From the NCBI GenBank assembly GCA_031399025.1, contig JANNOJ010000015.1:1-64000 (forward strand): DNA of 64,000 nucleotides. The letters run 5' to 3'. The notes under the pieces are model-generated. The model saw only the letters and a list, made by a program, of their open reading frames with translations. It did no database searches and was not told where the DNA came from. Positions 15,861-24,663 of this stretch are shown piece by piece; positions within the stretch are counted from its first letter, which is position 1; every line of letters starts with the position of its first letter. The DNA is from CBDBZL01 sp031399025. GTDB taxonomy: Bacteria; Pseudomonadota; Alphaproteobacteria; Sphingomonadales; Sphingomonadaceae. Position numbers and translations under genes: made by a program.

Positions 15861-16532
15861 ATGCGCGAAACGCTCGTCTCCCCCTCCATCCTGTCGGCCG
15901 ACTTCGCGCGGCTCGGCGAGGAGGTGCGCGCGATCGACGCCGCCGGGGCGGACTGGATCCATGTCGACGTGATGGACGGGCATTACGTCCCCAACCTCAC
16001 CATCGGCCCGGGCGTGGTCAAGGCGCTGCGGCCGCACACGGATAAGCCGCTCGACGTGCACCTGATGGTCTCGCCGGTGGACCCGTGGCTGGAGCCCTTC
16101 GCCCAGGCAGGCGCCGACATCATCACCGTCCACCCCGAAGCCGGGCCGCACGTCCACCGTACCGTGCAGGCGATCCGCGCGCTGGGCAAGCAGGCGGGGG
16201 TCGCGCTCAACCCGGGCACACCGGCCAAGCTGCTCGACTATCTGCTCGGCGAGATCGATTTGGTGCTGGTGATGAGCGTCAACCCCGGCTTCGGCGGACA
16301 GAGCTTCATCCCCTCGCAGTTGAAGAAGATCGCGGCGGTCCGCGCGATGATCGACAAAGGCGGGCACGACGTGCTGATCGAGGTCGATGGCGGCGTCACC
16401 GCGCAAACCGCACGGCACTGCGTGGAGGCCGGGGCCGACGTGCTGGTGGCGGGCTCGGCCACCTTCGCCGGGGGGCCGGAGCGCTATGGCGCCAACATCG
16501 CCGCCCTGCGGGGCGAGCGCGTGGCCGGATGA
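15861..16532 (+). CDS. rpe: Ribulose-phosphate 3-epimerase
   Basis: 223 aa TIM-barrel enzyme interconverting ribulose-5-phosphate and xylulose-5-phosphate in the pentose phosphate and related cycles. Signatures are SPSILSADFARL, the metal and catalytic HVDVMDGHYVPN, DVHLMVSP, VMSVNPGFGGQSF and EVDGGV, all in expected order. Normal length; ATG 15861. Its TGA overlaps the next start (ATGA at 16529-16532), beginning the rpe-heparinase-purH run common in sphingomonads. Confidence 0.95.
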   Translation: MRETLVSPSILSADFARLGEEVRAIDAAGADWIHVDVMDGHYVPNLTIGPGVVKALRPHTDKPLDVHLMVSPVDPWLEPFAQAGADIITVHPEAGPHVHRTVQAIRALGKQAGVALNPGTPAKLLDYLLGEIDLVLVMSVNPGFGGQSFIPSQLKKIAAVRAMIDKGGHDVLIEVDGGVTAQTARHCVEAGADVLVAGSATFAGGPERYGANIAALRGERVAG

Positions 16533-18475
16533 ACGCGCTGCACCCGCGCCTCGTGGGCGATCCCGAACCGCGGGACGAGGAACGACCCGCGGCGGATGCG
16601 GCGCAGATGGCGCTGTTTCCCGAGATTGCCGAGAAGCCACGTGCATCGCTGCCAGCCGCCCGGTCGGCGCGGGCCGGGCCGGCCGGGTCCGACCCGCCGC
16701 CGCCCGGCCGGCCGCTTGGCGCAGATCCGGCCGCCCCCTCCGGCGCGAGCGAGTTGCCCGCGCCCGAAACCACCTTGGGTGAGCGCTTCGTCCGCTCGGC
16801 CTTTGCGCTGGGCGTGCCGGCGGCGGTGCTCGTCGCGCCGTTTCGCCGGCCGCTCAAGCCGCGGGTCAAGGCGACGGTGGAATGCCCGCCGATCGGTGAC
16901 CGGGTGGCGGGCATGGCGCTGCGCGCGGGGCATTTTCTTGTGGGCGGAAGCAAGCTCCCCATCGGCGAGGCCGATTTCACCGCCGGCGCCGGCCTGGCGC
17001 CAGCGCACGAGGCGGTGCTGCACGGCTTTGCCTGGCTGCGCGACCTGGCCGCCTGCGCCCCGGCCCCGCATTGTACGGCCACCGCCGAGCGCGTGGTGCG
17101 CGCCTGGCTGGCGGCCAATCCGGAGGCCCCGGGCACCCCGCGCGCCGGCGCCTGGAGCATCGAAAGCGCCGCCCGCCGGCTGCTCGCCTGGCTGGTCCAT
17201 GCGCCCTTGATCCTGGGCAGCGGCGACAAGGCCTATCGCGCCGCCGTGATCGAGGCGATCGGCGAGACCGCGCGCTGGCTCGACCGCCGTGCCGGGAAGG
17301 CGGTCGATCACCAGGGCGAGGCGCTGGCCTTCGCCGCGCTCGCCGCTGCCGGGCTGCTGCTGCCCGAGGGCAAGCCCCGCCGCCTGCATGCCGAAGCGGG
17401 CCTGGTACGCGCGCTCGGCGCAATGGTGGGCGAGGATGGCGGCGTGCTGTCGCGCAGCCCGCTGGCGCAGGCCGAGGCGATCGCCATGCTGATCGAGCTC
17501 GCCGCCTGCTACCGCGCCACCCGCCGCGAACCCCCGGCCGCCATTGCGACCATGCTGCAGCGGCTGGTCCCGCCCCTTGCCAGCGTCACCCGCGCCGATG
17601 GCAGCCTGGGCAATTGGCAGGGATCGGGCGCGGTGCCGGCCGAGCGCGTCGAGGCCCTGGTGCGCGCCAGCGGCGTGCGCGCGCGGCCGCTGCGCACCCA
17701 CCCCGACGCGGCCCGGCAATGGGGCTACCAGCGGCTCGCCGCCGGCGAAGCGGTGCTGGTGGCCGACGCCGCGCCGCCGCCGCTCGCCCGCCATGCGCGC
17801 TCGGGCTGCGCCTCCACCCTGGCGTTCGAGTTCTCCCACGGCGAGCACGCGCTGGTGGTCAATTGCGGCGGCGCGGCGCTGGCCGGCGGCCAGGTGCCGA
17901 TGCGCATCGAACAGGGCCTGCGCGCCACCGCTGCGCATTCCACGCTCGTTTTGGGTGATGCCAATTCGACCGCCGTGCTGATCAACGGCAGACTGGGTAA
18001 GGGCGTGAGCGCGGTGGAGGTGGACCGGGCGCCCGTCACGATCGAACCGGGCGGGCCGGGCGCCGGCAGCACCGCGAACCGGCTGGATCTCAGCCACGAT
18101 GGTTACGCCGCCCGCTTCGCCCTCACCCACCGCCGCCGCCTGACGCTGGCGGACGATGGCACCCTGCTGGCCGGCGAGGACCGCCTGGAGCCCGCCGGCC
18201 GCCGCGGCGGCAAGGGCAAGGTGGGCTACGCCATCCGCTTTCACCTGGGTCCCTTCGTCGACCTGCGGCTGGCGGGCGACGGCCACGCCGCGGACCTGGT
18301 GCTGCCCGATGGCGGCTACTGGCGCTTCACCGCCGATGGCGCCACGATCGGGGCCGAGGAGAGCCTGTTCGTCGATGGCGACGGCCGCCCGCACCCGGTG
18401 CAGCAGCTGGTGCTCGAGGGGCTGGCCTCGCGCGGGGGCGACGCCTTCGCTTGGGTTTTGCGGAAGATGGGCTAG
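16529..18475 (+). CDS. Heparinase II/III family protein
   Basis: 648 aa from ATG 16529. A proline-rich, poorly conserved N-terminus (about residues 1-85) is followed by an alpha/alpha-toroid region (SAARRLLAWLVHAPLIL, LGNWQGSG) and a C-terminal heparinase II/III beta-domain (HGEHALVVNCGGA, TAAHSTLVLGDANST, RLDLSHDGYA, HRRRLTLADDG). Family members are polysaccharide lyases, but this alphaproteobacterial group sits between rpe and purH and has no proven substrate. No classical signal peptide is visible, so the place of action is uncertain. Confidence 0.82.
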   Translation: MNALHPRLVGDPEPRDEERPAADAAQMALFPEIAEKPRASLPAARSARAGPAGSDPPPPGRPLGADPAAPSGASELPAPETTLGERFVRSAFALGVPAAVLVAPFRRPLKPRVKATVECPPIGDRVAGMALRAGHFLVGGSKLPIGEADFTAGAGLAPAHEAVLHGFAWLRDLAACAPAPHCTATAERVVRAWLAANPEAPGTPRAGAWSIESAARRLLAWLVHAPLILGSGDKAYRAAVIEAIGETARWLDRRAGKAVDHQGEALAFAALAAAGLLLPEGKPRRLHAEAGLVRALGAMVGEDGGVLSRSPLAQAEAIAMLIELAACYRATRREPPAAIATMLQRLVPPLASVTRADGSLGNWQGSGAVPAERVEALVRASGVRARPLRTHPDAARQWGYQRLAAGEAVLVADAAPPPLARHARSGCASTLAFEFSHGEHALVVNCGGAALAGGQVPMRIEQGLRATAAHSTLVLGDANSTAVLINGRLGKGVSAVEVDRAPVTIEPGGPGAGSTANRLDLSHDGYAARFALTHRRRLTLADDGTLLAGEDRLEPAGRRGGKGKVGYAIRFHLGPFVDLRLAGDGHAADLVLPDGGYWRFTADGATIGAEESLFVDGDGRPHPVQQLVLEGLASRGGDAFAWVLRKMG

Positions 18476-18484
18476 ACCGGCCGC

Positions 18485-20074
18485 ATGGGCGATGGTGCGA
18501 TCAGGCGGGCGCTGCTCAGCGTCTCGGACAAGAGCGGCGTGGTGGAACTGGCCGCGCGCTTGCACAAGGGCGGGGTCGAGCTGGTCTCCACCGGCGGCAC
18601 GGCCCGTGCCTTGCGCGCGGATGGCCTGCCGGTGCGCGAGGTCTCCGACATCACCGGCTTTCCCGAGATGATGGGCGGCCGGGTCAAGACCCTGCACCCG
18701 CGCGTGCATGGCGGGCTCTTGGCGGTCCGCGACGATCCCGAGCACGCCGCCGCCATGGAGGCGCACGATGTCGAGCCGTTCGACCTGCTGGTCTCCAACC
18801 TCTACCCCTTCGCCGAGACCGTGGCGCGCGGCGGGACGCGCGCGGAAATCATCGAGAACATCGACATCGGCGGGCCGGCGATGATCCGCTCGGCGGCCAA
18901 GAACCACGCCTTCGTCACCATCGTCACCGACCCGCAGGACTATGCCGCGCTGCTCGACGAGCTGGCCGAGCACGACGGCGCGACCACGCTCGCCTTCCGA
19001 ATGCGCCTGGCCGCCAAGGCCTACGCCGCCACCGCCGCCTACGATGCCGCCATCGCCGGCTGGTTCGCCTTTGCCGAAGAAGGGCTGAAGTTTCCTCCGC
19101 GCCGATCGCTGGCCACGCGGCGGGTGGCGCTGCTGCGCTACGGGGAGAACCCGCACCAGGAGGCGGCGCTCTACGTTCCCGAAGGGCCGCACGCGATCGG
19201 CCTCCCGCAGGCCGAGCAGGTGCAGGGCAAGGCGCTGTCCTGGAACAATTACAACGACGGCAATGCCGCGCTCGAACTCGTCGCCGAGTTCGCGGGTGAC
19301 GCGCCCACCGCGGTGATCGTCAAGCACGCCAACCCCTGCGGCGTCGCGCAGGCAGCGACGCTGGCGCAGGCGTGGGATGCGGCGCTGGCCTGCGACCAGG
19401 TCTCCGCCTTCGGCGGCATCGTCGCGGTCAACCGCCCGCTGGACGAGGCGACTGCCGAGCGGATCACGCGGATCTTCACCGAGGTCGTCATCGCTCCGGG
19501 CGCCGATGCAGCGGCGCTGCACATCTTCGCCGGCAAGCCCAATCTGCGCCTGCTGCTGGTGCCCTCGCTGCCCGATCCGCGCCGCCCCGGCCAGGCGCTC
19601 ACCATCATCGCCGGCGGCATCCTCCAGCAGGACCGCGACGGCGGTTCGGTCCGCCCCGAGGACCTGCAAGTGGTGACCAGGCGCCGGCCGACCCCGGCCG
19701 AGTTCGCCGATTGCCTGTTCGCCTGGACGGTCGCGCGCCACGTCAAGTCCAACGCCATCGTCTTCGCTCGCGACGGCGTGACCGCGGGCATCGGCGCGGG
19801 CCAGATGAACCGTCGCGACAGCGCCAGGATTGCACTGATGCGGGCGATCGAGGCCGCCGAAACCGCCGGCTGGGAAACCCCTCGCACCGTGGGCGGGGCG
19901 ATGGCGTCCGACGCTTTCCTCCCCTTCGCCGACGGGCTCGAGGTGGCGGTGGAGGCGGGCGCCACCGCGGTCATCCAGCCGGGCGGGGCGATGCGCGACC
20001 CGGAGGTGATCGCCGCGGCCGACGAGGCGGGCCTCGCGATGCTGTTCACCGGCATGCGCCACTTCCGCCACTAG
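18485..20074 (+). CDS. purH: Bifunctional AICAR formyltransferase / IMP cyclohydrolase
   Basis: 529 aa. Carries out the last two steps of IMP synthesis. The N-terminal MGS-like cyclohydrolase domain shows DKSGVVELA, STGGTARALR and GRVKTLHPRVHGG; the transformylase domain shows RYGENPHQEAALY, GKALSWNNYND, VKHANPCGVA, SAFGGIVAVN and GAGQMNRRDS, ending MRHFRH. The start at 18485 is 9 nt after the heparinase gene. It is the last core gene before the accessory block; an IS5-type remnant begins 12 bp after its stop. Confidence 0.96.
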   Translation: MGDGAIRRALLSVSDKSGVVELAARLHKGGVELVSTGGTARALRADGLPVREVSDITGFPEMMGGRVKTLHPRVHGGLLAVRDDPEHAAAMEAHDVEPFDLLVSNLYPFAETVARGGTRAEIIENIDIGGPAMIRSAAKNHAFVTIVTDPQDYAALLDELAEHDGATTLAFRMRLAAKAYAATAAYDAAIAGWFAFAEEGLKFPPRRSLATRRVALLRYGENPHQEAALYVPEGPHAIGLPQAEQVQGKALSWNNYNDGNAALELVAEFAGDAPTAVIVKHANPCGVAQAATLAQAWDAALACDQVSAFGGIVAVNRPLDEATAERITRIFTEVVIAPGADAAALHIFAGKPNLRLLLVPSLPDPRRPGQALTIIAGGILQQDRDGGSVRPEDLQVVTRRRPTPAEFADCLFAWTVARHVKSNAIVFARDGVTAGIGAGQMNRRDSARIALMRAIEAAETAGWETPRTVGGAMASDAFLPFADGLEVAVEAGATAVIQPGGAMRDPEVIAAADEAGLAMLFTGMRHFRH

Positions 20075-20085
20075 CACCGGGGGCG

Positions 20086-20281
20086 CACCGCTCGGCGGCC
20101 GGCGGAAAAGGGGGCGCACATTCAGGCGATCGGCGCCAGCCGGGGCGGTCGCAACACCGAAGTCCGCGCCCTCACCGATCGCCAGCGCCGACCGCACGCC
20201 GTCCGGCTGACCCCGGGACAGGGCGCCGACCGTCGCGCCGCCGAGCACCTGCCGGAGGGGGAGGTGGTCCGAACAGCCGGA
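20086..20281 (+). pseudogene. IS5-family transposase remnant
   Basis: Conceptual translation gives AHRSAAGGKGGAH and then, after a one-base shift in a G-run (about 20110-20114), IQAIGASRGGRNTEVRALTD and RPHAVRLTPGQGADRRAAEHL. This is the central part of an IS5-type DDE transposase, around the second catalytic Asp region. Both ends are missing and the frame is broken. It fills the whole gap between purH and gmaS and so marks the junction of core and accessory DNA. Confidence 0.75.
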
Positions 20282-21580
20282 TCAGCAGTCCAGCGTCGTC
20301 TCGCGCTCCCATTGCGAGAGGTGCCGGGCGTGGTCGTTCCACTCGCTGATCCTCAGCTTGACATAGGCCGGCACCAGCGCACCGAGCGATTGGCGCAACA
20401 CCTCCGACCCCTCCAGCGCGCGCAAGGCGTCAAGCAGGTTCAGCGGAAGCTTCTTGACGTCTGCGGCGCTACCGCCCTCGGTATACATGTTGCAGTCCAG
20501 CCGCGGGCCCGGATCGCTGCGCCGCTCGATCCCGGCCAGGCCGGCAGCGAGCGTCGCGGCGGGCATCAAATAGGGGTTTGCCGCGCCGTCGGCGAGCCGC
20601 AGTTCGAACCGGTTGCCCTCGGGCACGCGGATCATATGGGTGCGGTTGTTGCCCGTCCAGGTCACCGTGTTGGGCGCCCAGGTCGAACCTGAATTGGTGC
20701 GTGGAGCGTTGATCCGCTTGTAGCTGTTGACCGTGGGGTTGAGGAACGCCGCGAGCGCATCGGCGGAGTCGATGATCCCACCGATGAAGTTGAGCGCGAG
20801 TTGCGACAGACCGTACCGGCTGCCTGCCTCCTCGAAGGCGTTCTGCTCGCCTCGCCACATCGACACGTGCATATGGCACCCGTTGCCCGTCAGGTGGACG
20901 AAGGGCTTGGGCATGAAGGTCGCCCGCAACCCATGCTTCTCCGCAATCGACTTAGCCATGTATTTGAAGAAGGCATGGCGGTCGGCGGTGACCAGCGCGT
21001 CGTCATAGTGCCAATTCATCTCGAACTGGCCGTTCGCGTCCTCGTGGTCGTTCTGATAGGGATGCCAGCCCAGCGTCTGCATCGCGTCGCAGATTTCGGT
21101 GATGACGTCGTAATGGCGCATCAGCGCCTGCTGATCATAGCATGGCTTGATTTGGGTATCGGCGCCATCGGCGACCCGGGAGCCGTCGGGCGTGATCAGG
21201 AAGAACTCGCATTCCACCCCGGTCTTCATCGCCAGCCCGAGGTCCGACGAGCGCGCCAGCTGCTGCTTGAGCGCATTGCGGGGGCTTGCCTCTACCGGCG
21301 CGTCGTTCATCCACAAATCGGCGGCCAGCCAGCCGACCTCCGGCTTCCAGGGCAATTGGATCAGACTGTCGGGATCGGGGCGTGCGAAGATGTCGGGATC
21401 GGCCGGGGACAGGTCCAGCCAGGTCGCGAAGCCGGCAAAACCGGCCCCGGTCTTCTGCATGCCGGCAATGGCCGATGCGGGCACCAACTTGGCGCGCTGG
21501 CTGCCGAAAAGGTCGCAATAGGAGATCAGGAAATACCGGATACCCTTGTCATCGGCGACCTGTGCCAGATCGATCGTCAT
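20282..21580 (-). CDS. gmaS: Gamma-glutamylmethylamide synthetase (glutamine synthetase type III-like)
   Basis: 432 aa from ATG 21580 with AGGA close upstream. Glutamine-synthetase fold: YFLISYCDLFGSQRAKLV at the start, ECEFFLI (metal Glu), NHEDANGQFE-type loop read here as NDHEDANGQFEMN, the ATP-site GNGCHMHVS and NRTHMIRVPEGNRFELRLAD. Alone it could be called GS type III. Directly after mgsCBA the best call is GmaS, which joins methylamine to glutamate with ATP. It is 82 nt downstream of mgsC; a weak hairpin (GATCG 21634-21638 with CGATC 21644-21648) lies between them. Confidence 0.82.
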   Translation of the reverse strand: MTIDLAQVADDKGIRYFLISYCDLFGSQRAKLVPASAIAGMQKTGAGFAGFATWLDLSPADPDIFARPDPDSLIQLPWKPEVGWLAADLWMNDAPVEASPRNALKQQLARSSDLGLAMKTGVECEFFLITPDGSRVADGADTQIKPCYDQQALMRHYDVITEICDAMQTLGWHPYQNDHEDANGQFEMNWHYDDALVTADRHAFFKYMAKSIAEKHGLRATFMPKPFVHLTGNGCHMHVSMWRGEQNAFEEAGSRYGLSQLALNFIGGIIDSADALAAFLNPTVNSYKRINAPRTNSGSTWAPNTVTWTGNNRTHMIRVPEGNRFELRLADGAANPYLMPAATLAAGLAGIERRSDPGPRLDCNMYTEGGSAADVKKLPLNLLDALRALEGSEVLRQSLGALVPAYVKLRISEWNDHARHLSQWERETTLDC

Positions 21581-21662
21581 TCCTGTGTCTCCCCGCTGCG
21601 CGGCGCGGCGCGTGCGCCTGCATGTGACCCCCTGATCGCGAAACGATCGCCCCGGGGCCGGC

Positions 21663-22994
21663 TCAATAACCCCCCGGCCCGGGTATCCATCCGGTTCCTG
21701 CGAGCGGCACCCGCGCCATCGCCGCTGCCTCCACGGTGAGCGCCACCAGATCCTCCGGTTCCAGATTGTGCAGATGGCTCTTGCCGCAGGCACGCGCGAT
21801 CGTTTGCGCCTCCAGGGTCAGCACTGCGAGGTAGTTGGCGAGCCTGCGCCCGGCGGCGACCGGGTCCAGTCGAGCGGCCAGCTCCGGATCCTGGGTGGTG
21901 ATGCCGGCCGGATCGCGCCCGTCCTGCCAGTCGTCGTAGGCGCCGGCGGTGCTGCCGAGCAGCTGGTACTCGGCCTCGAACGCCGGATCGTTGTCGCCCA
22001 GCGCCACCAGCGCCGCGGTGCCTATGGCGACGGCATCGGCGCCGAGCGCCAGCGCCTTGGCGACGTCTGCACCGTTGCGGATGCCGCCGGAGACGATCAG
22101 CTGGACCTTGCGGTGCATGCCCAGATCGTGGAGCGCCTGCACCGCCGGGCGGATCGCCGCCAGGATCGGAATGCCGACATGCTCGATGAAGACCTCCTGC
22201 GTCGCCGCGGTGCCGCCCTGCATGCCGTCCAGCACGACCACGTCCGCCCCCGATTTCACCGCGAGGGCAACATCGTAATAGGGCCGGGTGGCGCCGACCT
22301 TGACGTAGATCGGCTTCTCCCAATCGGTCAGTTCCCGCAGTTCCTCGAGTTTGATCTTGAGGTCGTCGGGGCCGGTCCAGTCGGGGTGACGGCAGGCCGA
22401 GCGCTGGTCGATCCCCTGGGGGAGGTTGCGCATCTGCGCCACGCGATCAGAGATCTTCTGGCCGAGCAGCATGCCGCCACCGCCGGGCTTGGCGCCCTGA
22501 CCGACTACCACTTCGATCGCATCGGCTTTGCGCAAGTCGTCGGGGTTCATGCCGTATCGCGACGGCAGGTATTGATAGACCAATATCTTGGATTGGCTAC
22601 GTTCCTCAGGCGTCATGCCACCGTCGCCGGTGGTCGTCGACGTGCCGGCCAAACCCGCGCCGCGCCCCAGCGCTTCCTTGGCCTGGGCCGACAGCGATCC
22701 GAAACTCATGCCCGCGATCGTGACCGGGATCTGCAAGTGGATCGGCCGCTTGGCAAAGCGGGTGCCCAGCCACACATCGGTCGCACATTTCTCGCGGTAA
22801 CCCTCCAGGGGATAGCGCGAGATGGAGGCGCCCAGGAACAGCAGGTCGTCAAAGTGCGGCAGCTTGCGCTTGGTGCCTGCGCCGCGGATGTCGTAGATTC
22901 CGGTCGCAGCGGCGCGCCTGATCTCGGACATTGTATAATCGTCGAATGTCGCCGACCGGCGCGGCAGCGTCTGCGGAGCGTTGGTCAGGTCCAT
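21663..22994 (-). CDS. mgsC: N-methylglutamate synthase subunit C (FMN-binding glutamate-synthase domain)
   Basis: 443 aa from ATG 22994. Homologous to the FMN/synthase domain of glutamate synthase: MSFGSLSAQAKEALGRGAG, TGDGGMTPEER, KPGGGGMLLGQKI, DLKIKLEELRELT, KVGATRPYYDV, VVLDGMQGGTAATQEVF and GGIRNGADVAKALALGADAV. In the N-methylglutamate pathway it forms N-methylglutamate from gamma-glutamylmethylamide with MgsA and MgsB. Rhizobial homologues are called GlxD. Same strand as mgsB, 8 nt apart. The longer reading upstream to 23159 overlaps mgsB and is rejected. Confidence 0.85.
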   Translation of the reverse strand: MDLTNAPQTLPRRSATFDDYTMSEIRRAAATGIYDIRGAGTKRKLPHFDDLLFLGASISRYPLEGYREKCATDVWLGTRFAKRPIHLQIPVTIAGMSFGSLSAQAKEALGRGAGLAGTSTTTGDGGMTPEERSQSKILVYQYLPSRYGMNPDDLRKADAIEVVVGQGAKPGGGGMLLGQKISDRVAQMRNLPQGIDQRSACRHPDWTGPDDLKIKLEELRELTDWEKPIYVKVGATRPYYDVALAVKSGADVVVLDGMQGGTAATQEVFIEHVGIPILAAIRPAVQALHDLGMHRKVQLIVSGGIRNGADVAKALALGADAVAIGTAALVALGDNDPAFEAEYQLLGSTAGAYDDWQDGRDPAGITTQDPELAARLDPVAAGRRLANYLAVLTLEAQTIARACGKSHLHNLEPEDLVALTVEAAAMARVPLAGTGWIPGPGGY

Positions 22995-23002
22995 GGTTGT
23001 CC

Positions 23003-23689
23003 TCAGTACGCCGCGGCGTTGTCGACGTGGAAATTGTAGAGCGACCGGGCCGAGCCGTAGCGCTTGAATTCCGCCGGCTCGACCCCCTCGGCGCCGGCGG
23101 CATCGAGCAGGCCGCGCAGCAAGGCATGGTGTTCGTCGCGCATCTCCTTCTCGGTGCAATCGGCGCCCAAACTGGCGACCTCGCCGCGCACAAACAGCCG
23201 GGCCTCGTAGATCGAATCGCCCAGCGCCTCACCGGCGTCACCAAGCACGACCAGGTTGCCCGACTGCGCCATGAAGGCGCTGATCGGCCCGATCGAGCCT
23301 TTCACGACGATGTCGATGCCCTTCATCGAGATGCCACAGCGCGCCCCCGCATCGCCCTCGATCACCAGCAGGCCGCCCTGCCCGGTCGCTCCTGCCGCCT
23401 GGCTGGCATCACCCTTCACGTGGACGGTGCCCGACATCATGTTCTCGGCGACGCCGACGCCGGCGTTGCCTTCGATGACAATCGTCGCCGCCTTGTTCAT
23501 GCCGCCACAATAATAACCCGCGTGGCCGGCGATCTCCACCGTCATCACCAGGTCCAGGCCTACCGCAAGCGAGTGCTGCCCGCCCGGGTTTTCCACCCGC
23601 CACAACCGCTCGTTGGTGTCGGGCGCCAGGCGGTGGAGCTGTTGATTGAGGTCCGACTTGGAGGTGGTGGCGAGATCGATGGTGGGCAT
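23003..23689 (-). CDS. mgsB: N-methylglutamate synthase subunit B (GXGXG domain protein)
   Basis: 228 aa from ATG 23689, whose A is shared with the TGA of mgsA. The right-handed beta-helix of the glutamate synthase alpha-subunit C-terminal (GXGXG) domain is clear from repeated elements: TVEIAGHAGYYCGGMN, TIVIEGNAGVGVAENM, TVHVKGDASQAAGATG, LLVIEGDAGARCGISM, NLVVLGDAGEALG. It is a structural and channelling subunit of the synthase; GlxC is the rhizobial name. A TTG one codon upstream is possible but unnecessary. Confidence 0.85.
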   Translation of the reverse strand: MPTIDLATTSKSDLNQQLHRLAPDTNERLWRVENPGGQHSLAVGLDLVMTVEIAGHAGYYCGGMNKAATIVIEGNAGVGVAENMMSGTVHVKGDASQAAGATGQGGLLVIEGDAGARCGISMKGIDIVVKGSIGPISAFMAQSGNLVVLGDAGEALGDSIYEARLFVRGEVASLGADCTEKEMRDEHHALLRGLLDAAGAEGVEPAEFKRYGSARSLYNFHVDNAAAY

Positions 23690-24564
23690 CAATTGCGTTG
23701 CCAGGCGTAGACGCGGGCGGGTTCGGGCTCGAAGACCCGTGCCGCCGCAATCCCGGGCAGGCCGACCAGCGCGCGGTATTCGGAGCCGAACGCGACATAT
23801 TCGTCGGTCTCGGCCATGACCGCCGGCTTGCAGGAGATCGGGTCGCGCACCACCGCAAAGCCGCTTTCTGTTCCGACCACGAAGGTAAAGAAGCCGTCCA
23901 GCTGCTCCAGGCTCGATTCCAGCGCTTCGACCAGAGTGGCGCCTTCGCGAAGCCGCCAGCTCAGGTATCCGGCAGCGACCTCGCTGTCGTTGTCGGTGGA
24001 AAAGATGACGCCTTCGGGCTCCAGCATCCGGCGCAGGCTGCGATGGTTGGACAACGAACCATTATGCACCAGGCACTGGTCCGCGCCGGTGGAGAAGGGG
24101 TGGGCGCCGTCGGTCGATACCGCGCTTTCCGTCGCCATTCGGGTGTGGCCGATACCATGCGTGCCGGTCATGTCCGCCAGGCCGAAGCGCGCCGCCACCT
24201 CCGCCGGCAGGCCGACCTCCTTGTAGAGCTCGATCCGCCGGCCCGAGCCGGTGGCGACAAGGTCGGGGCGCTCGGCGGCCAGCCAGTCGCGCACCGCCTG
24301 TTCACGATCTGCAGGAAAGGACAGGACGAGATGCGTATCGCGGCGGATCGCGTGGACATCGCCGCCAATCGCATGGGCTACGCCGTCCAGGCCGCGGCCC
24401 CGCACGGTGATCTTCATCCGATCCGGCGCGCCCTCGCGGTAGACGGCAAAGCCAGCGCTGTCAGGGCCGCGATCGGTCATCTTTTCCAGCATTCCGGCGA
24501 GCAGCGCGCCGAGCTGCGGTTCCAGCGCCGGATGCTTAAGGAACAATCCGACGATACCACACAT
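23689..24564 (-). CDS. mgsA: N-methylglutamate synthase subunit A (class II glutamine amidotransferase-like)
   Basis: 291 aa. N-terminal nucleophile hydrolase: Cys2 follows the initiator Met in MCGIVGLF, with TDRGPDSAGFAVY, GHTRMATES, HPFSTGADQCLVHNGSLSNH and TDNDSEVAAGYL, the full class II amidotransferase set. In MgsABC it hydrolyses the gamma-glutamyl amide to release methylamine or a channelled intermediate. It begins 99 bp after the XRE-cupin gene, whose stop lies at 24664; a 6-bp-arm inverted repeat stands in that gap. Confidence 0.86.
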   Translation of the reverse strand: MCGIVGLFLKHPALEPQLGALLAGMLEKMTDRGPDSAGFAVYREGAPDRMKITVRGRGLDGVAHAIGGDVHAIRRDTHLVLSFPADREQAVRDWLAAERPDLVATGSGRRIELYKEVGLPAEVAARFGLADMTGTHGIGHTRMATESAVSTDGAHPFSTGADQCLVHNGSLSNHRSLRRMLEPEGVIFSTDNDSEVAAGYLSWRLREGATLVEALESSLEQLDGFFTFVVGTESGFAVVRDPISCKPAVMAETDEYVAFGSEYRALVGLPGIAAARVFEPEPARVYAWQRN

Positions 24565-24642
24565 GCAGCGAGACCTTTCGCCGAGATCGGGCCTTCCCTT
24601 TATGCGATGCCAGACATATCCGTCAACTCAAGAGAAACACAT

Positions 24643-24657
24643 TTTCCTCCCAGGAAA
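24643..24657. promoter_or_regulatory. Perfect inverted repeat upstream of mgsA
   Basis: TTTCCT-CCC-AGGAAA, 6-bp arms with a 3-nt centre, lies 79 bp before the mgsA start and immediately after the stop of the XRE-cupin regulator, in a locally AT-rich stretch. It could be the operator for mgsABC-gmaS or a short hairpin at the end of the regulator transcript (inference). Confidence 0.4.
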
Positions 24658-24663
24658 GCCTCG

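Noticed and set aside
16484..20248. 1254-codon open frame on the minus strand
   Set aside because: It lies opposite the heparinase gene and purH, both clearly coding on the plus strand. Its Arg/His/Gly/Gln-rich translation has no family motif. It is an antisense shadow of high-GC codons.
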